A stretch of DNA of 64,000 nt from Amycolatopsis japonica (lineage in GTDB: Bacteria > Actinomycetota > Actinomycetes > Mycobacteriales > Pseudonocardiaceae), in the NCBI RefSeq assembly GCF_000732925.1, contig NZ_CP008953.1, positions 5,766,001-5,830,000 of the forward strand. Direction: 5' to 3'. Below the pieces are notes generated by a model, which was given only the letters and a program-made list of their open reading frames with translations, did no database searches and was not told where the DNA came from. This document shows, in pieces, positions 10,162 through 21,458 of this stretch. The stretch's first letter is position 1, and every line of letters begins with the position of its first letter. Both the position numbers and the translations under genes were made by a program.

Positions 10162-10644
10162 TCACCGCCGTGCGCGAAAGTCCGGAGAGTCCGGTTCGAG
10201 ACCGAGCCGGGTGGCGAGCGCGTCGTACGCTTCGATGATCCCCAGGCCGTAAGGGTCGTCGCCGAGCGCGCCGAGAGTCCCCCGCCCGAGCTCCCAGTGC
10301 TTCTTCGCGGACTCGTGATCACCGAGTTTGCGGTAATCCTCGGCGAGGTTCAGGTGCAGCGAGGGGTAGAACCCGCGTACGGCGAGCGTCGCGTGGTACT
10401 CCTTGGCGCGTTCGTCGGTGAGGGAGTCGGCCGCCGCGAGCGCGCGGAGATCCCAGGCGAGTTCGTCGGCCGGGTCGTCGCACACGTCGGCCATGTAATG
10501 CGCGAGCGCGCACCGGTGCAGCGGGTCGCCGTCCTCGCCGATCCGTTCCCACAACGCCGTGAACCTCTCGCGCGCGCCGGCGCGGTCACCGGAGATGTGC
10601 GCCTGGAGGCCGGTGTTGATCTCGGCCATCACCTCGTCGGTCAT
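10162..10644 (-). CDS. Tetratricopeptide-like hypothetical protein
   Basis: A 160-residue, mostly helical protein with TPR-like pairs (NTGLQAHISGDRAGARERFTA; LNLAEDYRKLGDHESAKKHWE). It has no signal peptide or catalytic motif. The ATG at 10644 overlaps the upstream metallopeptidase stop (ATGA), so the two genes are almost certainly co-translated. It may be a partner or scaffold of that peptidase, but only context supports this. Confidence 0.7.
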   Translation of the reverse strand: MTDEVMAEINTGLQAHISGDRAGARERFTALWERIGEDGDPLHRCALAHYMADVCDDPADELAWDLRALAAADSLTDERAKEYHATLAVRGFYPSLHLNLAEDYRKLGDHESAKKHWELGRGTLGALGDDPYGLGIIEAYDALATRLGLEPDSPDFRARR

Positions 10645-11573
10645 TTGACGTCCGAAGCGGGCGCCGCCCAGGTGTTGCACGCCGACGTCGTCTTCCCGGA
10701 GAACCCGGCCTTCGCCCATTTCAGCTGGTTACGACGGCTGCCGTGGGTGTCGCTGTCGTCGGCGCGGCCGTAGTCGTCGAGTGCCGCGTTGGCCAGCGAC
10801 TTGCTGATCGAGCCGCGACCGGCGGCGGCCGCGAGGGCGAGCGCGCCGAAACAGTTCGCCTGCAGTTCGATGCGGCGGACCAGTTCCTTGTCGGCCGGGC
10901 TGTCCTCGCCCGGCGACGACATCTTCTCCGCGGCCGCCGACAGGATCCCGCTGGACCGCTGGATGTGGTGTCCGTACTCGTGGGCCATCGTCGCGAGGTG
11001 ACGGGACCGTTCGAGACCCGCGTCGCCCAGCATCCACTGGGTCGGCGCGTAGATCGTGGTGTCACCGCCGCAGTAGTAGGCGACGGCCTCGTTCTCGCTC
11101 GGTGCCTTCCCGCACGCGCTGGTCTCGGGCAGCGTCACTTGAACGGTCGCCGTCAGCGCGGGTTCGTTCGCCTGGTCCAAGGCGGGTTTCCAGGATTCGG
11201 CGAGACAGGACACGAAGGTCTTGTAGTACGTCTCCAGTTTCGCGGGCTCGCGGCTGATCGCGGGCAGGCGGCAGGTGACGGCGCCGAGCGCGATCCCCTC
11301 CGCCAGCAGCGGGTTCGTCTCCAGTTCCCGCACCTCCTTCGGCGCGGGTTTCGCGTTCCCGGCGGGCGCCTTGGCCCCTTCGGAGGTGTACACACCGGAC
11401 GCCGGGAGGGCTTGACCGTCGATCTTCCGCGGTCCGCCCGCCATCGCCATCCCGGTGGTGGTCAGCGCGGCGACGATGAGCAGGCCGACCACGGCGGTCC
11501 CGGTGTTGCGGGGGCTTTCGGGACGAGGCGGCGCGGGCGCGAACGGTCTGGGTACCTCGTCGGTGCCGGTCAT
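10641..11573 (-). CDS. Membrane-anchored neutral zinc metallopeptidase
   Basis: A 310-residue protein with a Pro-rich cytoplasmic N-terminus, one transmembrane helix (about 25-45) and an exported C-terminal domain. The zinc motif HEYGHH lies near residue 196, and a downstream Glu in RRIELQANCFGALAL is the likely third ligand, the pattern of the YpfJ-type neutral zinc metallopeptidase family. Four Cys in the exported part may form disulfides. The ATG at 11573 follows GGGGGA. It overlaps the downstream TPR-like gene by 4 bases. Confidence 0.82.
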   Translation of the reverse strand: MTGTDEVPRPFAPAPPRPESPRNTGTAVVGLLIVAALTTTGMAMAGGPRKIDGQALPASGVYTSEGAKAPAGNAKPAPKEVRELETNPLLAEGIALGAVTCRLPAISREPAKLETYYKTFVSCLAESWKPALDQANEPALTATVQVTLPETSACGKAPSENEAVAYYCGGDTTIYAPTQWMLGDAGLERSRHLATMAHEYGHHIQRSSGILSAAAEKMSSPGEDSPADKELVRRIELQANCFGALALAAAAGRGSISKSLANAALDDYGRADDSDTHGSRRNQLKWAKAGFSGKTTSACNTWAAPASDVK

Positions 11574-11658
11574 GATGTCCCCCAAACGTGCGAGCCCACA
11601 GCATACGGAATGCCACACCTGGTGGCGCCGGGACGGAGCACCCGGCGAGACTGTGTGC

Positions 11659-13665
11659 ATGAGTGACGAGGACCCGTACCTGTGGCTGGAAGACGTGACC
11701 GGCGAAGAAGCGCTGGACTGGGTGCGAGCCCGCAACGCCGAGGCGCTGGCGGAACTGTCCACCGGCGAGCGGTTCGCCGGGATCCGTGACGAGGTCCGCG
11801 AGGTCCTCGACGCCGACGACCGGATCCCGTACATCCGGCGCCGCGGCGAGTATCTGTACAACTTCTGGCAGGACTCGGCCAACCCCCGCGGCCTGTGGCG
11901 CCGTACCACCCTGGAGCAGTACCGGCTCGACGACCCGGAGTGGGAGCTCCTGCTCGACGTCGACGCCCTGGCCGAGGCCGACGGCGAGAACTGGGTGTGG
12001 CAGGGCGCGGCCGTCCTCCGTCCGGGGTATCACCGCGCGTTGGTCGAACTGTCGCGCGGAGGCGCCGACGCGACCGTGGTCCGCGAGTACGACCTCGACG
12101 AGCGCCGTTTCGTCGACGACGGGTTCTTCGTCCCCGAAGCCAAGACCAGGATCGGCTGGATCGACCAGGACCGCGTCTACGTCGGCACCGACTTCGGTCC
12201 GGGGACGCTGACCAGTTCGGGCTATCCGAGGTTGGCGAAGGAATGGCGCCGCGGCACGCCACTCGAAGAGGCGACGGTGGTCTTCGAGGGCAAACCGGAC
12301 GACGTCTCGGTATCCGCGCACCACGACCCGACCGAGGGCTGGGAGCGCGACTTCGTCTACCGGTCGGTCGACTTCTACCGCACGGAAAGGTATGTCCGGA
12401 CGGCCACCGGTCTCGACCGCATCGAGGTTCCCGAAGACGCCCAGACGTCCTCGCACCGTGAGTGGCTGCTGATCCGGCTTCGCTCGGACTGGACCGTCGA
12501 AGGCACGACATACCCCTCCGGCACCCTGCTCGCCTCCGGCTTCGACGCGTTCATGGCGGGCGAGCGCTCCTTCACGACGTTGTTCACGCCGGACGCGCAC
12601 ACGTCGCTGGAGTACTGGGCGTGGACGCACAACCATCTGCTGCTCTCGACGCTGTCCGACGTCCGGACGGAACTGCACGTGCTCACGCCGTCCGAAGGCT
12701 GGACCTCCAGGCCGCTCGCCGGCGCCCCGGAACTGGGCACCGCGCAGATCACCGGCACCGACCCCGACGTCAGCGACGAATACCTGCTCGACTCCAGCGG
12801 TTACACCCAGCCGTCGACGCTGAGCTACGGGCACGTCGGCGGTGACGTCGAGATCCTCAAGCGCGCTCCGTCGTTCTTCGACAGCGAAGGCATGACGGTC
12901 TCGCAGTACTTCGCGACGTCCGAAGACGGCACGAAGATCCCGTACTTCGTCGTACGCCCCTCCGGGGCTGAAGGCGGCCCGACGCTCCTGACCGGCTACG
13001 GCGGCTTCGAGGTCTCACTGACCCCCGGCTACAGCGGCATCATCGGCCGCGGCTGGCTCGCGCGAGGCGGCACGTACGTCGTCGCGAACATCCGCGGTGG
13101 CGGCGAATACGGGCCGGACTGGCACACCTCGGTGACCAAAGCCAAGCGGTACAAGGTCTACGAGGACTTCTCGGCCGTCGCCGCCGATCTCGTCGAGCGC
13201 GGGATCAGCGAGCCGTCCCGGCTCGGGATCCAGGGCGGCAGCAACGGCGGGCTGCTGATGGGTGTCATGCTGACGCGCTACCCGCACCTGTTCGGCGCGA
13301 TCGTGAGCCAGGTCCCGCTGCTGGACATGAAGCGGTATCACAAGCTCCTCGCGGGCGCGTCGTGGATGGCCGAGTACGGCGACCCCGACGATCCGGCGGA
13401 ATGGGACTTCATCGGGAAGTACTCGCCGTACCAGAACGTCCACGCGGACCGTGCTTACCCGCCGGTCCTGTTCGTCACCTCCACCCGCGACGACCGGGTG
13501 CATCCCGCGCACGCGCGCAAGATGGTCGCGCGGATGGCGGAGCAGGGCCACGACGTGCGGTACCACGAGAACATCGAGGGCGGGCACGGCGCGGCGGCCG
13601 ACAACGAACAGCTGGCGTTCAAATGGGCGCTGATGTTCGAATTCCTGTGGGAGAAGCTCGCCTGA
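11659..13665 (+). CDS. Prolyl oligopeptidase family serine peptidase (S9A)
   Basis: A 668-residue cytoplasmic peptidase cutting short peptides after Pro. The N-terminal beta-propeller (about 70-410) covers the C-terminal alpha/beta-hydrolase domain. The nucleophile is the Ser of GGSNGG, the Asp is in STRDDRVHP and the His in GGHGAAAD near the C-terminus. The opening PYLWLEDVTGEEALDWVRARN is characteristic. The ATG at 11659 is chosen for the family N-terminus. It is divergent from the metallopeptidase and ends at a long palindrome. Confidence 0.93.
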   Translation: MSDEDPYLWLEDVTGEEALDWVRARNAEALAELSTGERFAGIRDEVREVLDADDRIPYIRRRGEYLYNFWQDSANPRGLWRRTTLEQYRLDDPEWELLLDVDALAEADGENWVWQGAAVLRPGYHRALVELSRGGADATVVREYDLDERRFVDDGFFVPEAKTRIGWIDQDRVYVGTDFGPGTLTSSGYPRLAKEWRRGTPLEEATVVFEGKPDDVSVSAHHDPTEGWERDFVYRSVDFYRTERYVRTATGLDRIEVPEDAQTSSHREWLLIRLRSDWTVEGTTYPSGTLLASGFDAFMAGERSFTTLFTPDAHTSLEYWAWTHNHLLLSTLSDVRTELHVLTPSEGWTSRPLAGAPELGTAQITGTDPDVSDEYLLDSSGYTQPSTLSYGHVGGDVEILKRAPSFFDSEGMTVSQYFATSEDGTKIPYFVVRPSGAEGGPTLLTGYGGFEVSLTPGYSGIIGRGWLARGGTYVVANIRGGGEYGPDWHTSVTKAKRYKVYEDFSAVAADLVERGISEPSRLGIQGGSNGGLLMGVMLTRYPHLFGAIVSQVPLLDMKRYHKLLAGASWMAEYGDPDDPAEWDFIGKYSPYQNVHADRAYPPVLFVTSTRDDRVHPAHARKMVARMAEQGHDVRYHENIEGGHGAAADNEQLAFKWALMFEFLWEKLA

Positions 13666-13666
13666 C

Positions 13667-13723
13667 GTGTCATGAAAGGGTCGTTCAGGACATCTTGCGT
13701 CCTGAACGACCCTTTCATGACAC
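13667..13723. terminator. 25-bp-arm palindrome, family B (ATGAAAGGG..GTTCAGGAC type)
   Basis: Arms 13667-13691 and 13699-13723 are perfectly complementary with a 7-nt loop (ATCTTGC). It begins just after the peptidase stop at 13665 and ends before the convergent SMR stop at 13731. Bidirectional terminator. Closely related to the palindrome at 18542-18596. Confidence 0.75.
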
Positions 13724-13730
13724 TCGGAGC

Positions 13731-14045
13731 TCACTCGGTCACCTTCGCGAGCACCACCCCTCCGACGATCAGCGCCATCGCGGCGAACCGGCCGAAGCTG
13801 ACCGGGTCCTTGTGGATCACGATGCCGAACACGATCGCGCCCACCGCGCCGATCCCGGTGAAGACGGCGTACGCGGTCCCCACCGGGATCGAGTCCATCG
13901 CCTTCGACAGCAGGTACACCGCCGCGACGCCGAGCACGAAGCACAGCACGGTCGGCCAGAACCGGGTGAAGTTCTCCGTCGGCTTGATGCTCTGCGACCA
14001 GGCGACCTCGACGGCTCCCGCCAGGAGCAGGATTCCCCAGCCCAT
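13731..14045 (-). CDS. Small multidrug resistance (SMR) exporter, Gdx/SugE-like
   Basis: A 104-residue inner-membrane protein with four predicted helices. The essential Glu13 of SMR transporters is present (AGAVEVAWS), and the segment PVGTAYAVFTGIGAVGAI is the family signature. The EVAWSQSIKPT context resembles Gdx/SugE guanidinium or quaternary-amine exporters rather than EmrE, but substrate is not certain. The start overlaps the azoreductase stop by one base (TGATG), so the two are co-translated. No guanidine riboswitch is visible before the operon. Confidence 0.88.
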   Translation of the reverse strand: MGWGILLLAGAVEVAWSQSIKPTENFTRFWPTVLCFVLGVAAVYLLSKAMDSIPVGTAYAVFTGIGAVGAIVFGIVIHKDPVSFGRFAAMALIVGGVVLAKVTE

Positions 14046-14692
14046 CAGACTTCCCTCCCAGCCTTTTCGGCGCCGAGGAGCGCCTGCTCCCGCGACGCGA
14101 TCCGGTCGGGGTCACGCGGGCTCAGCCGCGGGTCGACCAGGGCGTTCGTCAGTTCGGAATGCAGGAAGGTGACGTCCCGGACGTCGTAGTGCCCGGCGAA
14201 GAAATCGCGCAGGTAGCGCTCGTGGTGGTCGACCGGCTCGCGCGGCGTGCCCGGCAGGTAGGTGCCGCCACGCGCTCCCGCGACCACGAAAGCCTTGCCC
14301 GCCAAGGACATCTTCGGGAACGTCACCTGGTCGATCCACAGCTTGAGCGTCGCGGGGATCGAGAAGTTGTACATCGGCGCCCCGATCAGCACGACGTCGG
14401 CGGCGAGCAGTTCGGCCAGCAGCGGCTCGATGACCGCCCAGGCTTCGCGCTGCTCCGGCGTCTTCACCACGGAGGCGTACCCCTCCGGATCCGTGATCCC
14501 CGCCTGGAGGAGGGCGTCGCAGATCTCGGTCCAGGCCTGGCCGATCGGCGGCACCGGGTCGGCGGCCAGGTCGCGATAGGTGTAGGCCGAGCCCGGGTTC
14601 GCGGCACGCCAGGCGCCGGCGAACCGGGCGCTCAGCTCGCGGGAGAACGACGCGCTGCGGGCACTGGAGTCGAGGTGGAGAAGGTGGCTCAT
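14045..14692 (-). CDS. azoR: FMN-dependent NADH-azoreductase / quinone reductase
   Basis: A 215-residue flavodoxin-like enzyme that reduces azo compounds and quinones with NADH using FMN. The phosphate-binding N-terminus (HLDSSARSASFSREL) and the flavin loop PMYNFSIPATLKLWID are typical of AzoR; VAGARGGTY is the second FMN loop. ATG at 14692. It is the first gene of an operon with the SMR exporter and is divergent from a TetR gene, with two operator-like dyads between. The set suggests detoxification plus export of an electrophilic or cationic compound. Confidence 0.9.
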   Translation of the reverse strand: MSHLLHLDSSARSASFSRELSARFAGAWRAANPGSAYTYRDLAADPVPPIGQAWTEICDALLQAGITDPEGYASVVKTPEQREAWAVIEPLLAELLAADVVLIGAPMYNFSIPATLKLWIDQVTFPKMSLAGKAFVVAGARGGTYLPGTPREPVDHHERYLRDFFAGHYDVRDVTFLHSELTNALVDPRLSPRDPDRIASREQALLGAEKAGREV

Positions 14693-14711
14693 CGGGGCCT
14701 CCGGGACCAGG

Positions 14712-14765
14712 AAGTGGACACGGCGTCCACTTGCTTCACCGGGTACAAGTGGACGCCGCGTCCGG
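14712..14765. promoter_or_regulatory. Paired TetR operator candidates between azoR and the TetR gene
   Basis: A perfect dyad AAGTGGAC-N5-GTCCACTT lies at 14712-14732. A second, imperfect copy (AAGTGGACGCCGCGTCC) begins at 14748. TAGGCT at 14774-14779 is a likely -10 box for the TetR gene, only 7 bases from its ATG. Placement between the divergent genes fits repression of both by the TetR protein. Confidence 0.65.
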
Positions 14766-14786
14766 ATATTCCCTAGGCTGCGGAAC

Positions 14787-15371
14787 ATGCCGGAAGATCT
14801 GCTCGCGAACGGTCCGGGACGGGAACGTTCGGACGCCGCCCGTAACCGCGCGAAGATCCTGGAGGCCGCCGAAGGGCTCTTCGCCGCACGTCCGGCGGCC
14901 GACATCACCATGGAGGACATCGCCAAAGCGGCCGGAGTCGGCCGCGCGACGCTGTACCGCCGCTACCCGGACCGCTCGGCGATCGCCGTGGCCCTGCTGG
15001 ACGAACACGAGCGGGAGCTCCAGGAGCGGCTGCTCACCGGCCCTCCCCCGCTGGGGCCCGGCGCGCCGCCCGCCGAGCGGCTGGCCGCGTTCTACGCGGC
15101 GATGATCGGGTTGCTCGCCCGGCACGCGCATCTCGTCCTCGGCACCGAGGTCGGGCACTCGCGGTTCACCACCGGGCCGTACCGGCTGTGGCGCACCCAT
15201 GTCCGCCATCTCGCGGAGCAGGCGAGCGCCCCGGATCCGGACGTGCTCGCCGACGTCCTGCTGGCACCGCTCGCCGTCGAAGTGTTCCTGCATCAAACAG
15301 GCGAGCTCGGCCTGAGTGTCGAACGGATCACCGACACCCTGGCCGAGCTCGCCCGGCGAACGCTCTCCTGA
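14787..15371 (+). CDS. TetR family transcriptional regulator
   Basis: A 194-residue repressor. The N-terminal helix-turn-helix (about 18-64) contains ITMEDIAKAAGVGRATLYRRYPDRSAI, the typical TetR motif. The C-terminal ligand domain is not conserved enough to name an inducer. Divergent transcription from azoR-SMR and the dyads between them make that operon its probable target. Start ATG at 14787, 7 bases after a TAGGCT -10 box, so the mRNA is probably leaderless. Its stop directly abuts the convergent SRPBCC stop. Confidence 0.9.
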   Translation: MPEDLLANGPGRERSDAARNRAKILEAAEGLFAARPAADITMEDIAKAAGVGRATLYRRYPDRSAIAVALLDEHERELQERLLTGPPPLGPGAPPAERLAAFYAAMIGLLARHAHLVLGTEVGHSRFTTGPYRLWRTHVRHLAEQASAPDPDVLADVLLAPLAVEVFLHQTGELGLSVERITDTLAELARRTLS

Positions 15372-15770
15372 TCAGCCGGCGAGACCGTCGACGACCAGCT
15401 TCATCACGGCCTGCCAGTGCTCGCGCTGCGCGGCACGCTCTTCCGGACCGGCCAGCCGCTCCTGATGGAAGACCACGGTCGTCTTGCCCGGCCCGGCCGG
15501 ACGGAGCCCGACCTGGACCGTGCTCTCGTGATCCCAGTCCTTCGGCCGCCAGGTGAGACGGATCTTCTCGCGCTCGCGGTAACCGCGGACCTCGCCGACG
15601 GTGCCCTCGGCCGTCTCGTACGGCGCGCCCTTCTCCGGCTCCAGCGACACTTCGCCCAGCCAGGCCGCCAAGCCCGGACCCGAGAGATACTCCCAAACCT
15701 CGACCAGCGGATACGCCACCGTCTTGGACACGCCGATCTCCCAGCCCGCGTCCTTCGTCTTGCCGATCAT
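15372..15770 (-). CDS. SRPBCC (AHSA1-like) domain protein
   Basis: A 132-residue START-like single-domain protein with a hydrophobic pocket. EIGVSKTVAYPLVEVWEYLSG opens the fold, and the C-terminal helix contains EHWQAVMKLV. Proteins of this type bind hydrophobic ligands or act on Hsp90-like partners. The ATG at 15770 follows GGAGG at a 4-base gap; a GTG directly before it is less likely. It is divergent from a CGNR regulator with a dyad-rich spacer, a pairing often seen for a regulator and its target. Confidence 0.8.
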   Translation of the reverse strand: MIGKTKDAGWEIGVSKTVAYPLVEVWEYLSGPGLAAWLGEVSLEPEKGAPYETAEGTVGEVRGYREREKIRLTWRPKDWDHESTVQVGLRPAGPGKTTVVFHQERLAGPEERAAQREHWQAVMKLVVDGLAG

Positions 15771-15781
15771 CACGCCTCCGC

Positions 15782-15826
15782 TGTAACCGTCTTACCTGGT
15801 TTCTGAAACCGACTATAGTGGTTACA
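15782..15826. promoter_or_regulatory. Nested dyads and leaderless promoter between the SRPBCC and CGNR genes
   Basis: TGTAACC at 15782-15788 is repeated inverted as GGTTACA at 15820-15826. Between them lies a perfect 13-bp palindrome, GGTTTCTGAAACC (15798-15810). TATAGT at 15814-15819 is a good -10 box only 6 bases before the CGNR ATG. This fits autoregulation by the CGNR protein and control of the SRPBCC gene. Confidence 0.55.
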
Positions 15827-16425
15827 TGACTCCGGGAACAAGAGTGCTCGTCAACGCCCAGGGTGAGCGGTACCGGTTCGACCCGGGCAGCCTCAGCCTC
15901 GAACTCATGCTGACCGGCGGTCCCGGCCCGTACCAGCGCTACGAGATCGCGCATACGCCGTCCGCCCTCGCCGACTGGTTCACCGGCTCCCGGCTGGCGC
16001 TGACCGCTCCCCTGACAGACGTCCGGATCCGGCCCGCCGAACTCACCGCGCTGAAGGAACTGCGGGACACGCTCTACCGCGTCGCGCCCGCCCTCGCCCG
16101 GGGCGAAGCGCCGTCGACCGACGACCTCGCCGTGCTGAACAGCGCGACCGAAGCCACCCCGAGGCCGCTCGTGGACCCGGAGACCCGGCGGCTCGCCTGG
16201 GCGCCGCCCGTCACCGGGAAGCAACTTCTCGGCGCCGTCGCCCGCGACGCCATCGGCCTGGTCGCGGGCGAACGCTCCGGCCGCGTCCGCGAATGTTCCG
16301 CGAGCGACTGCTATCTGCTGTTCTTCGACACCTCGCGTTCGGGCAACCGTCGCTGGTGCTCGATGGAGCGCTGCGGCAACCGCGCCAAGATCCGGGCGTA
16401 CCGGGCCCGCACCGAAACCGCGTGA
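15826..16425 (+). CDS. CGNR zinc-finger / ABATE domain transcriptional regulator
   Basis: A 199-residue protein with an N-terminal ABATE (stress-response) domain (about 1-140) and a C-terminal CGNR zinc finger. The finger has Cys ligands in RECSASDC and RRWCSMERCGNRAKIRAYR, which also gives the CGNR name. Such proteins are putative DNA-binding regulators. It is divergent from the SRPBCC gene across nested dyads. The start ATG at 15826 immediately follows a -10-like TATAGT, pointing to a leaderless mRNA. Confidence 0.87.
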   Translation: MTPGTRVLVNAQGERYRFDPGSLSLELMLTGGPGPYQRYEIAHTPSALADWFTGSRLALTAPLTDVRIRPAELTALKELRDTLYRVAPALARGEAPSTDDLAVLNSATEATPRPLVDPETRRLAWAPPVTGKQLLGAVARDAIGLVAGERSGRVRECSASDCYLLFFDTSRSGNRRWCSMERCGNRAKIRAYRARTETA

Positions 16426-16443
16426 TCGCTAGGATTCCCGGCG

Positions 16444-17493
16444 ATGCAGGGTGAAGCGAAACTGGAACAACGCGTCGTCGAGACGGCGGAAAAGCTGCTG
16501 GCCAAAAAGAAGTCGGTGACCGCGCTCGGCATCCTCACCGGCATCGGCTGGCTCTCGGAGAACGTCGTCGATGCCTGGCAGCGCGGCCGGATCCCCGTGC
16601 TGACGGGGGCGCTGTCGGTGGCACCGGAGAAGTTGACCTTCGCTCTCGGTGCCCTGCAACGCTGGGCCGCGGCGAACGGCCTCGAAGGCTCGGAGATCGA
16701 GCACGTCGGCGCGACCCGGGACCGGGCCGCCCTCCGGGTGACCTCCGGCGAGCTCTCCGGTCTCGAACCGCTGTTCCGGACGCACTGGATCATGCCGGGA
16801 CTGTCCGAAGCGAAACGCGCGCAAGTCGAAGCCAGGCAACGGAAAGCACCCGACCTCATGGTGTCGGTAGCACTCCGGGATTGGGCGTGCGCCGACTGCG
16901 GCGGCACCGGCGACCTGTGGTTCGCGGAGAACGAAAAGCCGCATTGCCTCGACTGTGCCGACCTCGGCCACCTGGTCTTCCTGCCCTCCGGCGACGCCAC
17001 CCTGACCCGCCGCGCGAAGAAGGCGAGCCGGCTTTCCGCCGTCGTCACCAAGTTCAACCGGTCGCGGAAACGCCATGAGCGGCAAGGGATCCTGGTCGAA
17101 GAAGCGGCACTGCGCGCCGCCGAGGAGCAATGCCTCGCCGACGAGGACATCCGGGAACGGCGCCGCGGCCGCGATCGGGAACGCCGCGCCCACGAAGACG
17201 TCGAGTTCACCGCCCGGTTCCACACCGCGATCACCGAGATGTTCCCCGCCTGCCCGCCGGACCGAGCACGCGCCATCGCCGAACACGCGGGCCTGCGCGG
17301 CAGCGGCCGGGTGGGCCGGTCCGCCGCCGGACGGGAACTGGCCGAACGAGCGGTCTTCCTCGCCGTCGTCGCCTCGATCCGGCATCTCGACACCGAATAC
17401 GACGACCTCCTCATGGCAGGCGTGGAACGCCAGGCCGCCCGCGACCGCATCCGGCCCGCCATCGACGCGGTGCTCGACCGCTGGCGTTCCTGA
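16444..17493 (+). CDS. DUF2293 domain protein with a zinc-ribbon-like Cys cluster
   Basis: A 349-residue protein. The C-terminal part (about 255-345) ends in the DUF2293 pattern RHLDTEYDDLLMAGVERQAARDRI. In the middle, CADCGG and HCLDCAD (about 151-175) form a four-Cys zinc-ribbon-like cluster, and the Arg/Glu-rich segment around 215-255 is probably coiled coil. It could bind nucleic acid, but no function is known. ATG at 16444 follows TAGGAT at 16430-16435, which suggests a leaderless transcript. The preceding CGNR gene ends 18 bases upstream. Confidence 0.78.
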   Translation: MQGEAKLEQRVVETAEKLLAKKKSVTALGILTGIGWLSENVVDAWQRGRIPVLTGALSVAPEKLTFALGALQRWAAANGLEGSEIEHVGATRDRAALRVTSGELSGLEPLFRTHWIMPGLSEAKRAQVEARQRKAPDLMVSVALRDWACADCGGTGDLWFAENEKPHCLDCADLGHLVFLPSGDATLTRRAKKASRLSAVVTKFNRSRKRHERQGILVEEAALRAAEEQCLADEDIRERRRGRDRERRAHEDVEFTARFHTAITEMFPACPPDRARAIAEHAGLRGSGRVGRSAAGRELAERAVFLAVVASIRHLDTEYDDLLMAGVERQAARDRIRPAIDAVLDRWRS

Positions 17494-17532
17494 CCGCTGT
17501 CACGTTCCGGGCGCGGGCCTCGTCCACGGGGC

Positions 17533-17889
17533 ATGTTCACCGCATACCTCATCGTGGCCATCGTGACGATCGTCCTCAACGCCGGGGCGGCGATCGCCGA
17601 TTTCGTCTATGCCCCGTTCGTTCTCGAGAATTCCGCCGCCGTCGACGTACCCCGTTCCTGGATCGTGCCCCTGGGCCTGGTGAAAGCCGCGGGCGCGGCG
17701 GGGCTGGTCCTCGGCCTGTTCGGCGTGCAGTACCTCGGGGCCGCGGCGGCCGCCGGGCTCGTGCTGTTCTACATCGGCGCTGTCTTCGTCCACCTGCGCC
17801 ACCGCGTCTTCGGCAACATCGCCGCCCCCGGCAGCCTGCTCGCGCTGGCCGCGGTCGTCCTGGTCCTGGATCTCGCTCAGGCCAGGTAG
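17533..17889 (+). CDS. DoxX-like small membrane protein
   Basis: A 118-residue protein with four hydrophobic helices and the layout of DoxX-like family members (N-terminal helix, then WIVPLGLVKAAGAAGLVLGL). Location: inner membrane. Function unknown; some relatives are tied to redox or sulfur metabolism. The ATG at 17533 lies 39 bases after the DUF2293 gene. The 3' end overlaps the convergent P-loop gene by 13 bases. Confidence 0.75.
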   Translation: MFTAYLIVAIVTIVLNAGAAIADFVYAPFVLENSAAVDVPRSWIVPLGLVKAAGAAGLVLGLFGVQYLGAAAAAGLVLFYIGAVFVHLRHRVFGNIAAPGSLLALAAVVLVLDLAQAR

Positions 17890-18527
17890 GGACCGAAGTG
17901 CTCGGCGACGACGTCCGCGATCGCTTCGGCGTCTTTCGAGCCGTCGACCCGCAGCACCCGGATACCGAGCCCGGTCGCGCTCCGCACGGCGTCCTCGGCG
18001 ACAAGCCGGTCTCGCGCGATCCGGTTGCGCTGCGCCCGTTCGGGGTCACTGACCCGCTGTGTCACCGCCCCGGCACGGGGAAGGACACGAAGCTGGTGCT
18101 CGCGGAACTCGTCCGTGGGCACCAGCACGATCATCCGCCGGGGTGATTCCAGGAGTGGCGCGACCAGTTCCGGGCGCAGCCCCCAGCCCTCGGCGAGGAT
18201 CGGGCGCCCGGACACCAGCGCGCGCAGATCGTCCAGCGCCCAGGCGAACCGGGTCGGGAAACCGGCGATCGTGTCGGCGGCCATCCGTTCGGGTGTCGTC
18301 TCCACCCAGACGGTCTCGGAGTCGGGATCCTCGACAGGCGAACCGTTCCGGACGCGATGGGCGATGCGGCGATCTTGATGGGCACGGGCGTCGTGGAAGT
18401 CGTAGTGGTAGACGGTGATTCCATGGCGGTGGGCGAGCAGGCGGGAGACGGTGGACTTCCCCGCCCATTGGCCGCCGCAGATCCAGAGCGCCTGCTTGAG
18501 TGTGCCGAAAGGATCAACGATGGTCAC
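17877..18527 (-). CDS. P-loop NTPase, adenylate-kinase/shikimate-kinase-like
   Basis: A 216-residue cytoplasmic protein with a variant Walker A loop GGQWAGKST near 18-26. It continues like a small-molecule or nucleotide kinase: a lid-like Arg cluster (DPERAQRNRIARDRLV) and a C-terminal segment LGIRVLRVDGSKDAEAIADVV. The substrate is not identifiable. The GTG at 18527 follows GGAGG at 7 bases. It is transcribed away from a family-B palindrome that separates it from nrdJ. Confidence 0.72.
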   Translation of the reverse strand: MTIVDPFGTLKQALWICGGQWAGKSTVSRLLAHRHGITVYHYDFHDARAHQDRRIAHRVRNGSPVEDPDSETVWVETTPERMAADTIAGFPTRFAWALDDLRALVSGRPILAEGWGLRPELVAPLLESPRRMIVLVPTDEFREHQLRVLPRAGAVTQRVSDPERAQRNRIARDRLVAEDAVRSATGLGIRVLRVDGSKDAEAIADVVAEHFGPYLA

Positions 18528-18541
18528 GCACGCGCCTCCGG

Positions 18542-18596
18542 TGTCATGAAAGGGCCGTTCAGGACATATATCGTCCTGAACGGCCCTTTCATGACA
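18542..18596. terminator. 24-bp-arm palindrome, family B
   Basis: Arms 18542-18565 and 18573-18596, perfectly complementary, with loop ATATATC. It is 11 bases after the nrdJ stop on the minus strand and probably terminates the nrdR-nrdJ transcript before the P-loop gene. It differs from the copy at 13667 by compensating changes (GGGCCG/CGGCCC versus GGGTCG/CGACCC). Confidence 0.75.
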
Positions 18597-18607
18597 TTCG
18601 CTCTGAC

Positions 18608-21424
<2,817 letters not shown>

Positions 21425-21458
21425 GGGTCTTTCCCTCACTCCCACGCGGGAGGCGGCA

